DNA of 41,718 bases from Paenibacillus ginsengihumi DSM 21568. GTDB lineage: Bacteria; Bacillota; Bacilli; Paenibacillales; NBRC-103111. The notes beneath the pieces were generated by a model. It had not been told where the DNA came from. It saw nothing but the letters and a program-made list of their open reading frames with translations, and ran no database searches. The stretch spans positions 1-41,718 of the forward strand of contig NZ_KB905590.1 in the NCBI RefSeq assembly GCF_000380965.1. The letters run 5' to 3'. The translations under genes and the position numbers were made by a program. Positions 28,367 to 35,968 of the stretch are shown in pieces (the stretch's first letter is position 1; the number at the start of each line of letters is the position of its first letter).

Positions 28367-29194
28367 ATGTACAAGAGGCGCATCCCTGTCATTACAGAAT
28401 CGGATAAAGAGCTTCCCTATTATCTTGTCGATGTGGGGTCGAATTGGAACCAGGAACATGTCGTACGACCGAAGGGGTATTTGTACCAGTGGATTCAATG
28501 CATCAAGGGCGAAGGGGAATTGCTGACGGAGGGAAGAACGTATCGAGTGAAGGAAGGCATGGCCATGCTCCTGTTCAAGGGGGTCCCCCACGAGTATTAC
28601 GCCGTAAGCCCTTCCTGGATTGTCGATTGGATCGTCTTTGACGGGCATCAGGTCGAGCCTTTTTTAAAGCGTACGGCAGGGATTCCTACCTCCGGCGTGT
28701 TCTATGTGTCCAAGCCCGATATGTTCCTGTCGAAAATTCAAAGCGCATTGGATATCCTGCAGTCGGAGATTACGTTAAAAAGCATTCAATGCTCCAGCGT
28801 TATCTACTCCCTGCTTACGGACATTGTGCAATATACCTCTGTAAATGCTAACAATAGCGCCAGTAATCTGAATTTCAAGCTTAAGCCCTTGTTCCATTAT
28901 ATTGAACAGAACTTTAACAAGCCTCTTGCTCTGGAGGATCTGGCCGAAATTACCGGAATGACGCCGCAGCACCTATGCACCGTCTTTAAAAAATCAACAA
29001 ATATACGAATATTCCAATATATTCATTCCGTTAGAATCAAGAAAAGCAAAGAGCTTCTGCTGCAACCCCCCCCTATGCAAATTAAAGAAATCGCCGCTTT
29101 GGTCGGTTTTGAAGATGCGAACTATTTTTGCTCCGTCTTTAAAAAGCTCGAACAAATCAGTCCCAACCAATTCAGGAAGATTCATCATAACTAA
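28367..29194 (+). CDS. AraC-family regulator of the GH2 gene
   Basis: 275 residues. The N-terminal cupin (residues about 20-140) contains GYLYQWIQCIKGEGELL and PHEYYAVSPSW. The C-terminal double helix-turn-helix (about 180-275) contains LALEDLAEITGMTPQHLCTV and IKEIAALVGFEDANYFCSV, ending with the family SPNQFRK motif. AAGGTGAT precedes the ATG. It is divergent from the beta-galactosidase-like gene and presumably activates it when a sugar binds the cupin. Confidence 0.9.
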   Translation: MYKRRIPVITESDKELPYYLVDVGSNWNQEHVVRPKGYLYQWIQCIKGEGELLTEGRTYRVKEGMAMLLFKGVPHEYYAVSPSWIVDWIVFDGHQVEPFLKRTAGIPTSGVFYVSKPDMFLSKIQSALDILQSEITLKSIQCSSVIYSLLTDIVQYTSVNANNSASNLNFKLKPLFHYIEQNFNKPLALEDLAEITGMTPQHLCTVFKKSTNIRIFQYIHSVRIKKSKELLLQPPPMQIKEIAALVGFEDANYFCSVFKKLEQISPNQFRKIHHN

Positions 29195-29210
29195 ATATCT
29201 GGTAATATGA

Positions 29211-29240
29211 AAAAACCTCGCCCTCGGCGAGGTTCTTTAT
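29211..29240 (+). terminator. terminator after the AraC gene
   Basis: AACCTCGCC (29214-29222) and GGCGAGGTT (29226-29234) form a perfect stem with a three-base loop. TCTTTAT follows on the plus strand, and the minus strand reads a six-base T-run, so it may stop transcription in both directions. Confidence 0.8.
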
Positions 29241-29248
29241 GGGATGAA

Positions 29249-29433
29249 TCCTGTAAAAACTACAACATTTTCCCCATCCTTCGTTGCTAAGAAAGGGGAA
29301 TGTTGTATTTCGTGCAGCAATTTGGGATCGACCGGCTTCAAATCGGTGATAATCGCCCGAAATGTTGCACTTTATACAGCATTGACCCGCACATGCGGTT
29401 CATTCCCCCCATTTTGTTGCATAAATTGCAACA
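29249..29433. repeat. second four-copy palindromic intergenic element, different core
   Basis: Four 19-base dyads of the form TGTTGYA-N5-TRCARCA lie at 29249-29267 (two mismatches), 29301-29319, 29363-29381 and 29415-29433. Start-to-start distances are 52, 62 and 52. A small hairpin (ACCG...CGGT, 29331-29347) sits at the centre, and further hairpins lie in the outer gaps (TTCCCC/GGGGAA and CCGCA/TGCGG). The layout equals the element at 3666-3853 although the repeat sequence differs. No gene lies in 29241-29475. Confidence 0.75.
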
Positions 29434-29475
29434 TTCGCTGACACGTTAAAATGCTCCTCCAAAATGCACCTCCAA

Positions 29476-30402
29476 TCAATAAGGACGGTCTCCTACAATC
29501 GCCACGCGTTCCGCTACACGGCGGTTCGGGTAATAATCCGATGCCGCATAATGCTGAGTCGCGCGGTTATCCCAAAAGGCAATGGAATTCGCTTCCCACC
29601 GGAAACGAACCTGAAATTCAGGCAGCTGCGAATGCCGGAATAAGTACGCCAATAGCGCTTCGCTTTCCTCCTGCTCCAGACCGACAATCCGCACGGTAAA
29701 GTTCGGGTTCACATACAGCGTCTTGCGGCCCGTTTCCGGATGGGTGCGCACGACAGGATGCTCGGCGGCCGGGAACTCCTGCTGACGAATCCGCAGCTCC
29801 TCGGGAGAAAGCCTGACCCCGAACACATGGGTAAAATCATGGATAGCTGTCAGACCGTCAATTCGCTCCTTCGCCTCATCCGGGAGATTATCGTAAGCGG
29901 CAGCCATGTCCGCCCACAGCGTGTCGCCACCTAATGGCGGAACCTCCGTGACACGGAGGATGGCTCCGAGAGCCGGCGTCAGCCTCCAGCTGACGTCCGA
30001 ATGCCAATTGTTCTCGTGGCCTTTGTTTGTTTCATTTTTGGCGAACCTCACCACCTCATCCGAATTTCCTTGAGGCAGGAACGGATGCGTTTCGAGCTCC
30101 CCCCACAGACGGGCAAACGCCCGCTGCTGTTCGCTGGTAATGTCCTGATTGCGGAAAAATATTACCTTCCACTCCAGCAGGGCGCGGTTCAGCTCCTTTT
30201 GGAGCTCCGGGGATACCGGATTTCGCAGATCCACCCCTTCGATTTCGGCACCGATGAGCGGTCCGTAAGGCTTGACACGGAACAGAGTGTAAGGCTTCTC
30301 CTCTACTCCTTCCGGCAAACGCCGAATGATGCGGGGCCCTCCCTTGATACCGCGGTCGGGGATTTGAAGCGGACGCTCCTGATTCGCAATGATCTCTGCC
30401 AT
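29476..30402 (-). CDS. TauD/TfdA-family Fe(II)/2-oxoglutarate dioxygenase
   Basis: 308 residues. Members hydroxylate the carbon next to a sulfonate, sulfate ester or ether, so that it falls apart and releases sulfite, sulfate or a phenol. The iron ligands are His134 and Asp136 in NNWHSDVSW and His284 in RATQHYAASDYY; an Arg after it (NRRVAERVAI) should bind 2-oxoglutarate. GAGGAG lies ten bases before the ATG. It is the last gene of the unit that starts with the ABC importer. A sulfur-scavenging role is inferred; the substrate is unknown. Confidence 0.88.
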   Translation of the reverse strand: MAEIIANQERPLQIPDRGIKGGPRIIRRLPEGVEEKPYTLFRVKPYGPLIGAEIEGVDLRNPVSPELQKELNRALLEWKVIFFRNQDITSEQQRAFARLWGELETHPFLPQGNSDEVVRFAKNETNKGHENNWHSDVSWRLTPALGAILRVTEVPPLGGDTLWADMAAAYDNLPDEAKERIDGLTAIHDFTHVFGVRLSPEELRIRQQEFPAAEHPVVRTHPETGRKTLYVNPNFTVRIVGLEQEESEALLAYLFRHSQLPEFQVRFRWEANSIAFWDNRATQHYAASDYYPNRRVAERVAIVGDRPY

Positions 30403-30459
30403 GGGACATTCTCCTCACTTATATATAGTAGAAATTTCTTCGCGATGCCTGCTTTACCG

Positions 30460-32019
30460 TTACTTCGGGGCTTCCTGCTTCTTGTATTCTTCGCCGACCT
30501 CCTTAAGGATCTTGTCGCCGCCGGCTTGGCGCCACTTCTGACCGAGCTCGGCAATTCCTTTGTCGATGTCAAGCTTGCCGTTCAGCAGGTTCACAAAATA
30601 TTGGTTGTATACTTCGTTGGCCGCTTTGCCGTATTCAATCTCCGCATCGGTTTTCCTGTTCACGAGATTCGGAACGAAATATTGGGAAGCGACCTTGACC
30701 GAGTCAAGGGCCCGCTCGATTCTAGGCTCCGTTTGCGGCAGGTAGTTCTCGTCGATCGGCCATGTCACGTTGCCCCAAGCGAGCGGATGGCTCCATCCGT
30801 TTGCGGCAAAACCGTCCTTTTCGCGCTCGGCTTCGTTGTAGATGATCTTATCGCCCTCTTTCGTATAATGAACGCCTTCAATTCCTAACTGAAGCAGATC
30901 GCGGCCTTCTTTAGAAAGCAAAAAGTCGATAAACTGCGCCGCTTTTTGCGGATTTTCCGCCTTTCTCGTGATGGAGGTGAACAGCGCATTTTTCGAACGG
31001 ACTGCCATTCCCTGCTTGCCCTCCGGTCCTGCCGGCGGCGGCGCATACCCGAGCTTCCCCTGCGGATTGACCTGCTGCAGGCTGCCTTCAATACGGCTCA
31101 CGTGGCGGAACAACGGACCGTCCATGAAGCCGGCCTTGCCTTGGAAAAATTTCTGCTCCTTGGTCGGGCGGTCATATACGATAAATTCCGGATCAATCAG
31201 CTTCTCGGCGTACCATTTTCTCAGCTCCAGCATCCCTGCCTTGAAGGACGGATGCTCGAACCTCGGAATCACCTCCCCTTGGTCGTTCAAGGCATAGTCC
31301 GCATAAGGAAGTCCATGGGCATACAGGACAAAATCGAAGGCGGTCAAAGGATCGCCTTCAGCAGGCTTATTGGTCACGTATCCGAACGTATCCGCCTTGC
31401 CGTTGCCGTCCGGGTCTTTCTCGACAACGGCTTTCAGTGCGTCGTGAAATTCCTCCAGCGTCTTCGGATGCGGTATGCCGAGCCGATCGAGCCAATCCTG
31501 CCGGAACTGAACGGTGTAGTTCGACTTATCCCGTCCGCTCACAAACGGATATCCGTAATATTGGCCGTCCACCGCAGTCCACTGCAGGCCATCTTCGAGC
31601 TTAGCCTTCAATGTCGGCGTATCGTTCAAATAGTCGTTCAAAGGAACAATGATTCCTTCCTTGATCCATTGGGAGACGGAATTGGAAGGGTACCGGGTGG
31701 TGACGACGTCCGGAAGGTCGCCGCTGGCAATGGCAACGTTAATTTTGTCGTAAGAAAACTCCGGCACTATTTTTACGGTCAGCTTAATATTAAGCCGCTT
31801 ATTGATTTCGGCGATAATGCGGTCGTTCGGCACCAAAGGCTTCGCTCCCTGGTCCCCCGTCGTCAAGTAAACGAGTTCGTACGGCTCATTGGAGCCGGAA
31901 CCGCCGTCCTTGGCGTCACCCGCCGCCTGCAGGCTGGAGCAGCCTGACGCGGCCAGTAAAGCAGCCGCTCCTGCGCCGGCGATCCATTTTTTCGATTGCG
32001 AACGTTCTAATTTCCTCAT
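30460..32019 (-). CDS. extracellular sugar-type solute-binding lipoprotein (LplA-like)
   Basis: 519 residues with a typical lipoprotein signal: Lys/Arg-rich start, hydrophobic core AGAGAAALLAA, lipobox ASGC with Cys27. The mature part is a family 1 binding protein of the long LplA/YtcQ kind (EINKRLNIKLTVKIVPE, then ASGDLPDVV, and FGYVTNKP). GGAGGAGG precedes the ATG. It works with the two permeases encoded upstream in the operon. No ATPase gene is nearby, so a shared MsmX-type ATPase is expected, as for this class in Bacillota. Confidence 0.9.
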   Translation of the reverse strand: MRKLERSQSKKWIAGAGAAALLAASGCSSLQAAGDAKDGGSGSNEPYELVYLTTGDQGAKPLVPNDRIIAEINKRLNIKLTVKIVPEFSYDKINVAIASGDLPDVVTTRYPSNSVSQWIKEGIIVPLNDYLNDTPTLKAKLEDGLQWTAVDGQYYGYPFVSGRDKSNYTVQFRQDWLDRLGIPHPKTLEEFHDALKAVVEKDPDGNGKADTFGYVTNKPAEGDPLTAFDFVLYAHGLPYADYALNDQGEVIPRFEHPSFKAGMLELRKWYAEKLIDPEFIVYDRPTKEQKFFQGKAGFMDGPLFRHVSRIEGSLQQVNPQGKLGYAPPPAGPEGKQGMAVRSKNALFTSITRKAENPQKAAQFIDFLLSKEGRDLLQLGIEGVHYTKEGDKIIYNEAEREKDGFAANGWSHPLAWGNVTWPIDENYLPQTEPRIERALDSVKVASQYFVPNLVNRKTDAEIEYGKAANEVYNQYFVNLLNGKLDIDKGIAELGQKWRQAGGDKILKEVGEEYKKQEAPK

Positions 32020-32070
32020 CTTTCCTCCTCCATACCGGGTAAGATTTTTTTATTTTTTTGGAATAAGGAA

Positions 32071-32937
32071 TTATTCCTTGACCCCGCCGATCAACACGCC
32101 ATTAATGAAGTACTTTTGAAAAAATGGATAGATGAGCATGACCGGAATCGATGCCGCCATGACTGTAGCCATTTTGATCGACGGACCCAGCAGGAAAAGG
32201 CTGTCCCCGCCGCCGGAGTACGACGATTCGTTCTCGAAAAGCATGCTTCGTAAAAATAGCTGCAGCGGCCAAAGATTTTTGTCGCTGATAAAAAAGATGG
32301 CGTTAAAAAACTCGTTCCACCGGGAAACCGCGTAAAACAACGTGATCGTGGAGATGGCCGGCATGGATAAAGGGATGACGATTTTAACAAGCACCGTCAT
32401 ATCGTTGCAGCCGTCGATTCGGGCCGCGTCAATAAGACCTTCCGGCAGCGTTGAAAAAAAGTTTTTCATGATGATCAGGTTATACGTATTGATGGCGCTT
32501 GGGATGATCAAAGCCCAGACGGTATTCATCATCCCTAAATTTTTCACGACGAGATAAGTCGGGATAATCCCTCCGCTGAACATCATCGTAAAAACGAACA
32601 GAAACATGATCAAGCGGTGGCCCTTCAGCTGAGGCTTCGACAGCGCATAAGCGGCCATCACGGTGAGCGCCATATTCATCGCCGTGCCTACAACGGTCAC
32701 GAATAAGGTTACGCCGTACGAAGTCCACAGCTCCTTCATCGAGAACAAATAGGCATAAGCCTCGAACGTTACGCTTTTCGGAAACAGATGGATGCTTGAG
32801 CTTAAGTACTCTTCAAGCGGAATAACGGATACGACCAAGGTGTCCCAAAAAGGGTATACCGTGACGATGGCAACGACGGTTAAAAACAGCAGATTGGACG
32901 TATCGAATATTTTCCCGGCAAGGCTGGTGCGGTGCAT
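32071..32937 (-). CDS. sugar ABC permease, LplC/YtcP type
   Basis: 288 residues with six membrane helices. It begins LAGKIFDTSNLLFLTVVAIVT and contains the coupling motif EGLIDAARIDGCNDM. It ends in the class-typical QKYFINGVLIGGVKE. It is one of the two membrane subunits of the carbohydrate-uptake-1 importer, 19 bases after its partner. Confidence 0.92.
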   Translation of the reverse strand: MHRTSLAGKIFDTSNLLFLTVVAIVTVYPFWDTLVVSVIPLEEYLSSSIHLFPKSVTFEAYAYLFSMKELWTSYGVTLFVTVVGTAMNMALTVMAAYALSKPQLKGHRLIMFLFVFTMMFSGGIIPTYLVVKNLGMMNTVWALIIPSAINTYNLIIMKNFFSTLPEGLIDAARIDGCNDMTVLVKIVIPLSMPAISTITLFYAVSRWNEFFNAIFFISDKNLWPLQLFLRSMLFENESSYSGGGDSLFLLGPSIKMATVMAASIPVMLIYPFFQKYFINGVLIGGVKE

Positions 32938-32956
32938 TGTCGCTTCCTCCTTTGTG

Positions 32957-33931
32957 TCAATAAACCCCTTGTTCCCCCATCAACCGTGCGAGCCTGTTGG
33001 CAAGAACCAGAAGAGCGAAGTTGATCGCGGACTTGAACAGTCCTACCGCCGCCGCAATGCTGAATCTGCCTTCCGTTAAGCCGATGCGGTATACATAGGT
33101 GTCGATAATATCCGCGACGCTGTATACACCGGGATGATAGAGCACGAATATTTGCTCGAAGCCCGCTTCCATGATGCCTCCCAGCCGGAGAATAAGGATC
33201 AGGATGATCGTGCTTCGGATGAGCGGAATCGTCACATGAAGGAGACGCTGCCAGCGGCTTGCCCCGTCGATCACTGCGGCCTCGTAAAGCTGCGGAGGAA
33301 TTCCGGCCAGGGCTGCCATGTAGATAATCGTGTTCCACCCGAATTCCTTCCAGATCATCGAGAACACAAGCGTGCCGCGAAAATAAGTTTCATCGCTCAT
33401 AAAGCCAATCGGTGTGCCGCCGAACGCTTTAATGATGTTATTGATCACCCCGTTGTCGGTTGAAAGCAAATTGATCAGGATTCCTCCAAGGATGACCCAG
33501 GATATAAAATGCGGCAGATAGATCACCGTTTGCACCGTTCGCTTGAACAGCCTCGCCCTCACCTCGTTCAGCAATAAGGCAACAATGATCGGCGCAGGAA
33601 AACCGAAGATAAGCCGGTAAACGGAAATAATGATGGTGTTTTGAATAACCTGCCAAAATTTATCCTGCGAAAACAAATACTCGAAGTGTTTGAATCCGGC
33701 CCAGTCGCTGCCAAGAATCCCCTTCGTGATGCTGAAATCTTTGAAGGCCACAACGGCTCCATACATGGGGGCGTAATGAAAAATCAGATAGTAGATGACC
33801 GCTGGAGCCAGCATCAAGTACAGATATCGGTTAAACCAGATGTACTGCAGCAGCTTCGATTTTTGGCGTACCCTCTTGCCTGGCACAAGCTCGATCTTCT
33901 TCAAGGCAAGGTCCCGATTGGCAGTAGACAT
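32957..33931 (-). CDS. sugar ABC permease, LplB/YteP type
   Basis: 324 residues, first gene of this transcription unit. It has the LplB-type YLMLAPAVIYYLIFHYAPMYG first helix, VAFKDFSITKGI, and the coupling motif YEAAVIDGASRWQRL. AGAAGGGGAG stands before the ATG, immediately behind the attenuator-like hairpin at 33950-33987, so expression of the importer and the downstream dioxygenase probably depends on read-through. Confidence 0.92.
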   Translation of the reverse strand: MSTANRDLALKKIELVPGKRVRQKSKLLQYIWFNRYLYLMLAPAVIYYLIFHYAPMYGAVVAFKDFSITKGILGSDWAGFKHFEYLFSQDKFWQVIQNTIIISVYRLIFGFPAPIIVALLLNEVRARLFKRTVQTVIYLPHFISWVILGGILINLLSTDNGVINNIIKAFGGTPIGFMSDETYFRGTLVFSMIWKEFGWNTIIYMAALAGIPPQLYEAAVIDGASRWQRLLHVTIPLIRSTIILILILRLGGIMEAGFEQIFVLYHPGVYSVADIIDTYVYRIGLTEGRFSIAAAVGLFKSAINFALLVLANRLARLMGEQGVY

Positions 33932-33945
33932 TCAAATCTCCCCTT

Positions 33946-34023
33946 CTATAAAAAAAGAGACACAACATTCCGCGAATGCTGTGTCTCCGGTTTTCCAGTC
34001 GACGACGGTTGTGGATTATTCAT
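33946..34023 (-). CDS. possible 25-residue leader peptide
   Basis: A short frame starts at ATG 34023 inside the transcribed leader and ends at TAG just beyond the terminator hairpin. Its centre reads Ser-Thr-Gly-Lys-Pro-Glu-Thr. The second leader (35202-35280) can be read as Ser-Thr-Gly-Lys-Leu-Glu-Thr at the same place, and three of the four base differences are at third codon positions. However, the second leader shows no start codon, and only a weak GGGA precedes this ATG. It may be a real attenuator peptide or only conserved RNA. Confidence 0.3.
   Translation of the reverse strand: MNNPQPSSTGKPETQHSRNVVSLFL
33950..33987 (-). promoter_or_regulatory. attenuator hairpin of the importer-dioxygenase unit
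   Basis: In RNA, GAGACACAGCATTC and GAAUGUUGUGUCUC form a 14-base stem with one G-U pair (33974-33987 and 33957-33970), followed by seven U. It lies between the promoter at 34057-34086 and the permease start only 19 bases further on. A terminator in a leader means conditional read-through. A small stem (CTGG-AAAA-CCGG) directly precedes it. Confidence 0.7.
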
Positions 34024-34056
34024 TCAATTCCCATCGAATTTCTGTGATTTAAAAGG

Positions 34057-34086
34057 ATAATATCACATGGCATTTGTCTATGTCAA
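34057..34086 (-). promoter_or_regulatory. promoter of the importer-dioxygenase unit
   Basis: Minus strand: consensus -35 TTGACA (34081-34086), 18-base spacer, -10 TATTAT (34057-34062). The leader to the first ATG (33931) is about 115 bases. The remaining bases up to 34188 show no gene. Confidence 0.75.
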
Positions 34087-34188
34087 CACATTTATTTTTA
34101 AGCGGCTCCCTTAGATTTTGGGGACGCCAAGCAGGCCTGCAATCCAAAATGCAGCCTCTGAAATCGTATGTTTTCGTTTCCCGGCTGT

Positions 34189-35106
34189 CTATGCCGATGC
34201 TCCATGCTCGGAGCCTGGAGACCGCGTCACGCTTCTCCTTCCGTCTACACCGACAGGCACCTCTCCGGCAACGGTAACGCGGCGAACGACCCTATGCTGG
34301 TTTCCATAGTCATTGACCGCATAATGTTGGGTCGCCCGGTTATCCCAAATGACGACATCTCCGGCAGACCAACGCCAGCGCACCGTATTCTCCAGCTTGG
34401 TGATATGGTTCTGCAAAACCGAGAAAAGCTGCGCAGAATCGTCAACGGACAGCCCTATAAATTTTTTCACAAAATGGCCGAGCACCAGCGTGCGCTCTCC
34501 TGTTTCCGGATGCACGCGAACGACTGGATGCTCCGTCTCGATAATCCTGGAGGCAAACACCTCTCTATGCCGCTTGACTTCCTCCGGAGTCGTCGATGCC
34601 CGGCGTGCCGCATAATCGTAGTCATTCGTATGCAGCGCCCAAAGCTGATCGGCAAGCTGCTTCAGCTGCTCCGGCAAATTGTCATAAGCGGTCGCCGTAT
34701 TCGCCCAAACGGTATCTCCACCGCTCTCAGGCACGATAACGGCCCGTAGAATGGAGGCTTTCGGATATGCGTCCACGAACGTCACATCCGTATGCCAAGA
34801 ATCTGCGCGCCCCCCATGATTGGAATCAAGCTCAAGCGTGTAGCTCGTTCCTTCTTTATTCGGCACGGTCGGATGGGCAACCGGTTCCCCGAACAGGCTC
34901 GCTAACGCTTCCTGGTCGGCGTCCTGCAAATGATTTTGATCGCGGAAGAATAGAACCTTATACTTAAGCAGCGCCTTGTTTAATTCCTCCACAACGTCGG
35001 CGCTCAAATCAGCCGATAGACGCACGCCAGTGACGATGGCTCCGATCCTTCCGGCAGCCGGCTGAAAGCGAAGCGCCACCTTGTTCTCCCGTACAATTTC
35101 ACTCAT
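34189..35106 (-). CDS. TauD/AtsK-type Fe(II)/2-oxoglutarate dioxygenase
   Basis: 305 residues, in its own transcription unit. Iron ligands are His105 and Asp107 ([20 protein letters not shown]) and His261 ([13 protein letters not shown]); [11 protein letters not shown] supplies the 2-oxoglutarate Arg. The HTDVTF...[10 protein letters not shown] and [13 protein letters not shown] stretches strongly recall AtsK-type alkyl-sulfate-ester dioxygenases, which split sulfate esters to aldehyde and sulfate (from memory). GGGGAGG supports the ATG at 35106; a frame extension to 35139 lacks a site. It differs clearly from the other dioxygenase at 29476-30402, so the two probably take different substrates. 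Confidence 0.88.
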   Translation of the reverse strand: MSEIVRENKVALRFQPAAGRIGAIVTGVRLSADLSADVVEELNKALLKYKVLFFRDQNHLQDADQEALASLFGEPVAHPTVPNKEGTSYTLELDSNHGGRADSWHTDVTFVDAYPKASILRAVIVPESGGDTVWANTATAYDNLPEQLKQLADQLWALHTNDYDYAARRASTTPEEVKRHREVFASRIIETEHPVVRVHPETGERTLVLGHFVKKFIGLSVDDSAQLFSVLQNHITKLENTVRWRWSAGDVVIWDNRATQHYAVNDYGNQHRVVRRVTVAGEVPVGVDGRRSVTRSPGSEHGASA

Positions 35107-35201
35107 GTTTATTCCTCCCCGGATTTTATAAGTAAACACGATAGGGCATAAACACCGTTATCCCTCACCCAAGCCCCTCAATCCAGACCCGGTTTTCCAA
35201 C

Positions 35202-35240
35202 AAAAAAAGGAGACACAGCACCGTTAAAGGTGTGGTCTCC
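35202..35240 (-). promoter_or_regulatory. attenuator hairpin upstream of the AtsK-type gene
   Basis: On the minus strand GGAGACCACACC and GGTGCTGTGTCTCC pair with a small bulge and are followed by seven T (35202-35208). The same CCGG-AAAA-CTGG mini-stem precedes it. A further GGAAAACCGG copy follows the T-run. Sequence and layout match the element at 33950-33987. Confidence 0.7.
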
Positions 35241-35288
35241 AGTTTTCCGGTAGATAACCGTTAATTCCTATGTGTTTACTGCACTTAA

Positions 35289-35317
35289 AAGATAACATGC
35301 GGGCGTTTGCTCTTCAA
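35289..35317 (-). promoter_or_regulatory. promoter of the AtsK-type gene
   Basis: Minus strand: -35 TTGAAG (35312-35317), 17-base spacer, -10 TATCTT (35289-35294). It yields a leader of about 180 bases that contains the attenuator hairpin. Confidence 0.5.
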
Positions 35318-35350
35318 CCATTATTTTCCTACAGATATAAAATCAAGCAG

Positions 35351-35385
35351 ATACAGCTTCGTCAGCAAGCTTCTTGATCCGCGAC
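35351..35385 (-). repeat. partial duplicate of the sigK 3' end
   Basis: This stretch repeats 35459-35495, inside the sigK 3' coding region, in the same orientation. About 30 of 35 positions match, with a two-base gap. It has no open frame of its own and is probably a relic of a duplication or of an older sigK-like 3' end. Confidence 0.6.
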
Positions 35386-35431
35386 GAGAAGAATCAATGC
35401 AGCCTTATATCAAGACCGCATTGATCCATTG

Positions 35432-35968
35432 TCACCTTTTTTGCTTATAAAACTCATGATACAGCTTCATCAGCGCCCGCTTCTCGATCCGCGACACATA
35501 CGACCGCGAGATACCGAGTTCCTTGGCAATTTCCCGCTGCGTCCGCTCCTCGCCACCCGCCTCCAGCCCGAACCGGCCGACGACGACCTCGCGTTCTCTT
35601 TCGTCAAGAATGTCCAGGTTTTTGTATATTTTGGATTTCTCGATTTTCAGCTGCACCTTATCCACGACATCGTCGGCCTCCGTACCGAGAATGTCGATGA
35701 GCGAAATTTCATTTCCCTCCTTGTCCGTCCCGATGGGATCATGAAGCGAGACGTCTTTGCGCGTTTTTTTGAGCGAACGCAGATGCATGAGGATTTCGTT
35801 CTCGATGCAGCGCGCGGCGAAGGTCGCCAGCTTCGTCCCCTTGTCTGGACTGAACGATTCGATCGCCTTGATCAGCCCGATCGTCCCGATGGAGATCAAA
35901 TCCTCAAGGTCTTCCCCGGTGTTGTCGAATTTCTTGAGGTTGTGAACACGAACCGATGTCATTCTCAT
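35432..35968 (-). pseudogene. sigK: 3' part of the sporulation sigma factor sigK (spoIIIC-like)
   Basis: 178 codons match the C-terminal three quarters of mother-cell sigma-K. From [20 protein letters not shown] (region 2.1-2.2) it runs through [19 protein letters not shown] (2.3-2.4) and [17 protein letters not shown] (region 3) to [20 protein letters not shown] (4.2). Full sigma-K has about 60 further N-terminal residues with the pro-sequence; these are absent. The frame instead runs into foreign sequence at about 35945-35968, exactly beside a large serine recombinase gene, as in B. subtilis where skin splits sigK into spoIVCB and spoIIIC. I infer an interrupted gene that could be rejoined by excision, so the missing 5' part should lie beyond the window. 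It is not necessarily dead. Confidence 0.85.

Noticed and set aside
32020..32070. Terminator between the permease and binding-protein genes
   Set aside because: The T-rich tracts lie on the wrong side of the short GGAATA/TATTCC stem for minus-strand transcription.
33950..35240. SAM (S-box), T-box or TPP riboswitch upstream of the dioxygenase units
   Set aside because: The conserved cores of these classes are absent; only a mini-stem and terminator are shared, so I report an unclassified attenuator.
35395..35440. Terminator after sigK
   Set aside because: CAATGC and GCATTG can pair, but no T-run follows on the sigK strand, so it is not a convincing rho-independent terminator.
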